From Alisma plantago-aquatica (Eukaryota; Streptophyta; Magnoliopsida; Alismatales; Alismataceae): 64,000 bases of DNA. The notes below the pieces were generated by a model. The model saw only the letters and a program-made list of their open reading frames with translations. It was not told the origin of the DNA and searched no databases. The stretch lies in NCBI GenBank assembly GCA_963693085.1, contig OY856410.1:562777406-562841405 (forward strand), read 5' to 3'. A program made the position numbers and the translations under genes. Below are positions 61,027 to 64,000 of the stretch, piece after piece. The first letter of the stretch is position 1, and each line of letters starts with the position of its first letter.

Positions 61027-62709
61027 ATGCTACTTACTTCTTGTTACTTATCCTTCTCATTTTGATCATATAGAATAAATATCCCAAAAATTGAAACACA
61101 CAAGGTAATAATAGATTATTCCTCATTCTTATTATTACTGTAAGAATTTATTTCAAAATTATATCTTACTCTTTTCTCCGAGTCATTTTCATATTGTGTA
61201 TCTACCTTCCAGATTAGCTAACTTTAAACCCTGTATTTTATTAGTGCTAGGTTACCTTTCATAGTGCAAATCGTATGATCTTGTTTTATAAAGATACTAG
61301 TATTCAAGGTCAAATCACTTGCGACATCCCTTGAACTACTTCAACTCTAAACATTCTAGGGTTTGGTCCTTATCAGTAACATAACATTATTGTGGTGTGA
61401 CTTTGCTTCCTTAGTTTGAAATCAAACTTTAGATCTCATAAGTTCATCCATCTACTTGTAATGAATACAACAGATATGAATAATCATCAATGAACTATAG
61501 ATATATAATAGAAATGTAACATCAACCAAGTTCTCTAGCATAACTTATTAAGTTTCCTATAAACAATTGCAATGATACACCCTCAACTAGGGTTTCACAA
61601 GGATACACCCTCAACCAGGGTTCACAATGATACACCCTCCACTAGGGTTTACTAATCATGTATTTGATCCATGCATTTGTTATGCATTATTGTTTAGTAT
61701 CATTAAGGGTATTTCTCACCTAATCATTAAATTTAATCTAACCCTTATTGTGTTCCTTTATTTCTAATTAAGGATTGCTCATATGAGGTCCCAATGTTGG
61801 GTCTCTGATATCAGTTCCAACTAATTCTTAGTTGTTCTAATCTTTCTCTTATATCTCAACATCTTAGTGTATGTACATTCTTACTATGATGTGAGTCTAA
61901 ATTATCCAGAGTCAACTCTTATTATACTGTTAATAGGAGTCATTAGATCTCAGTAACGCATCCTGCCAGCCAAACCAGGCTGAACCTGTAGTCCTGAAGC
62001 CAAGAGATACTCAGGATTAACCAACTCCTATTAATCTCAAACATGTGGAAAGAATATCCACTTAGGGCAGACTCATTTAAACATAACTTCTGGTCTACTT
62101 AATACAAAGAATATAAATAATAAATAAATCACTTCATGACACTCAATCAATATAAAAGAATCATATTTATTCTACAAGCTGAAAATCTAAATTCATACAT
62201 ATAAGAGAATTTCTAGTGATTTCCAATCAAATAAGCAATATAAGGCAAGAATTGCATCGCATCCTATGTTTAATCTCTTATTCCTGTTTTAATTTCCGAT
62301 TTCTTAACCCTAAGATTTCTAGGGTTTGTCTCTAGCCTATCCTTCCTCTGCATACCTGGCCAGGGCATCCAGAGAAGAATAGACAGAGTAGCTTGATACT
62401 GGTCAATCTAAGTATTCAGACACCTGGCCAGGGTATCTAAACACTCATACCTCCCAGAGCTAAAGACATATCACTTCTTATTTTCCTCACTTATAACTTT
62501 ATCTTTTGATCCTAATGATCCCTGATGATTCAGCCTAAGCTCTCTACTTGGTTCTCGTGACCACATCCTCTTCCTGCCATCTGCAATAGTATAACAAAAT
62601 ACTTCCTGTTAGAAAATTGCAGTTAGAAGGAAGACACCTAAGTCCTAATCCTATTGGTCTCTTATCGTCCCCTGACCTTGACTTAGAGTATTCATACTCT
62701 CAACTTAAT
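61027..62709 (-). other. Element C non-coding internal region
   Basis: No retrotransposon domain is recognised. Near the primer-binding site the minus strand shows an ATG followed by a few gag-like codons, then a stop. At 61570-61653 there are three tandem units of about 28 bp (GATACACCCTCAACTAGGG and variants), whose complement also occurs in the element A LTR at about 30035-30062. The rest is AT-rich with no gene. Confidence 0.65.
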
Positions 62710-62720
62710 CTCTGATACCA
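62710..62720 (-). other. Primer-binding site of element C
   Basis: CTCTGATACCA on the plus strand equals TGGTATCAGAG on the minus strand, three bases from the LTR. Initiator-Met type. Confidence 0.9.
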
Positions 62721-62723
62721 AGA

Positions 62724-64000
62724 TGTCACACCCCGATCTCACACTAACCACTAATCATGAGATTAGGGCGCAAAGGAGGGATTATCACATAACAAATCAC
62801 TGAGAACTTTTTCTTTTTAACACCTCGTAATGATATCTGGATATTGCTGTAAACTAAAACATAATAAACTATTGCGGAAGCATTTCAATTAAACTGGCTA
62901 GAGAACATAAACAGAGTTTACAACATGTAACATTGTTTAACAGAAAGTAAACATAACAGTTAATTTACATCTTTATACACATTCCACATACACACTCTCT
63001 CTCACCCACGCCATGTCCCAAGGACTGAGGGGAAAGGACTAAGAGACCACTATCTAACTAAACTAACTACATATACCTTCTACAGATTAAGTGTTAGGAT
63101 GAAAGGATCCTTCTGATTCCTGGAATTGTCACTGACCTAAAAATGTTTGAGTAGAGGAATGAGCCTACTCGCTCAGTGAATAATATTTCACTTAGCCATC
63201 ATCGGATAACTCCATATTTTACATTTAACAGGAATATGTGGATAAAATAACAAACTGAGCAGTTCAAATTAAACAGTGCAATTATCACAGAAAAGTATAC
63301 TGAACATTTAAAGAACAAGTATTATAAATTCTAAATCTGAACATACACAAGTTTCATATTAATCTACCTTAATTCTAAGTAATCATCTTTTAACTTATGC
63401 CCTGATCATATGCAGTGTACTCTGCATATAAAGTCTCGTAGCGAACTACGAACCCACCGTACAAGACTTAGTGACACACCCGAGAAATGCTAAGTCTGAC
63501 TGCCGTCCTGGTCTGCGTCAGGACTCTCAGGCTCACACGGCCTCACTGCACTCTCAAAGAGTGTACTCTAGACTCCTCCTCTAACCTGAGCACACAGGCG
63601 GAGAGTCTGGGTTACCACTGTGACACACACACAGATTATTGTTGAATAACCCCTATTTACTCTAGTGCCACCGTGACACACGCACGGATTATTGTTGAAC
63701 ACTACCTCTTTGTCCTCGTGCCACCATGACACACGCACGGATTATTGTTGAACACGAGCCACTGACCATCTAGACACACGCTAGGTAGGTCGTTTCACCC
63801 CTAAGGCACAGACCTCTCAAAGGGGTTCTACGGTGTCAGGGCATCTAAGTCTAACACATTTTATTATAACAAGAAAACTCTTATAACATTTTGTCTCTCT
63901 CTCACATATTCGACTACTAGAATATACTGTAATTCTGCAATTCACTAGCTGAAACTAGAAGTTCAACTTTCATAACATTTCTATATATAGTGCAACAACT
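62724..64000 (-). repeat. Element C LTR at the right (5' LTR of the minus-strand element), truncated by the window
   Basis: 1,277 bp matching 55975-57250 with a few percent divergence. It contains the same hairpin series at 63464-63784. No gene is seen. Confidence 0.93.
63464..63784. repeat. Hairpin series with shared ACACAC core, element C right LTR
   Basis: Counterparts at 63464-63497 (AGACTTAG/CTAAGTCT), 63618-63634 (CTGTG/CACAG), 63671-63687 (CCGTG/CACGG), 63724-63740 (CCATG/CACGG, one mismatch) and 63770-63784 (CTAG/CTAG). The second differs from its partner in the other LTR by a compensating pair. Confidence 0.88.

Larger units (their letters stand above)
55975..64000 (-). mobile_element. 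Element C: gypsy chromovirus relative on the minus strand, partial
   Basis: A left-side LTR (55975-59195), a reversed polypurine tract, a decayed integrase-RNase H region on the minus strand, a long non-coding part, a primer-binding site at 62710-62720 and the start of the other LTR at 62724, which runs off the window. Inserted into the right LTR of element B. Protease and RT are missing, so it is non-autonomous. Confidence 0.9.

Overview
The window is plant nuclear DNA from a flowering plant, probably a monocot (low confidence on the group). It is almost entirely nested transposable elements plus one decayed pararetrovirus. I found no intact host cellular gene. The only host-gene sequence recognised is a two-exon fragment of a dehydroascorbate reductase (DHAR) gene carried inside a hAT transposon. 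The evidence for a plant is the set of families: Caulimoviridae-like virus, hAT, CACTA (En/Spm), Tekay-type Ty3/gypsy with a chromodomain, SIRE-type Ty1/copia, and MITEs in TA microsatellites.

Layout. 1-11540: an endogenous caulimovirid with a leader, an ORF1 and an ORF2 polyprotein (movement, coat, protease, reverse transcriptase). ORF1 is split by a 4,984-bp hAT element (1409-6392, perfect 8-bp target duplication) and by a 141-bp insert. ORF2 keeps one frame for about 4.6 kb but has seven in-frame stops. 11535-12481: two MITEs between three (TA)n tracts. 12482-16232: mostly unassigned AT-rich DNA. 16233 to past 55974: one large Tekay-type gypsy element (element B), whose left LTR of about 5 kb is split by a CACTA element (17328-23784) and by a second LTR element (element A, 26308-41089). 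Element A has two LTRs of about 6.3 kb and only 2.15 kb of internal, non-coding DNA. Element B's gag-pol (42589-55647) is split by a young SIRE-type copia element (D, 45132-53529, minus strand). B's right LTR starts at 55700 and is broken at 55975 by a further gypsy element (C, minus strand), which runs off the window.

Order of events, from nesting and LTR divergence judged by eye: B is oldest (about 4% over 275 bp), then A and C (about 1-3%), and D is very recent (about 6 differences in 1,388 bp). The CACTA, A, C and D insertions all postdate B; hAT postdates the virus.

Most notable: (1) the LTRs of element C carry a series of small inverted repeats that share an ACACAC core while the arms differ but stay complementary, with one compensatory base-pair change between the two LTRs; (2) the other LTR families here also carry arrays of short spaced palindromes of unrelated sequence; (3) element A has outsized LTRs; (4) the CACTA element carries a frame-perfect 13-exon gene joining a Transposase_24-like region to a ULP1-type cysteine protease with an apparently complete catalytic set, but I see no TNP2 transposase; (5) hAT carries captured DHAR exons; (6) viral ORF1 resembles the two flanks of the coat region of ORF2.
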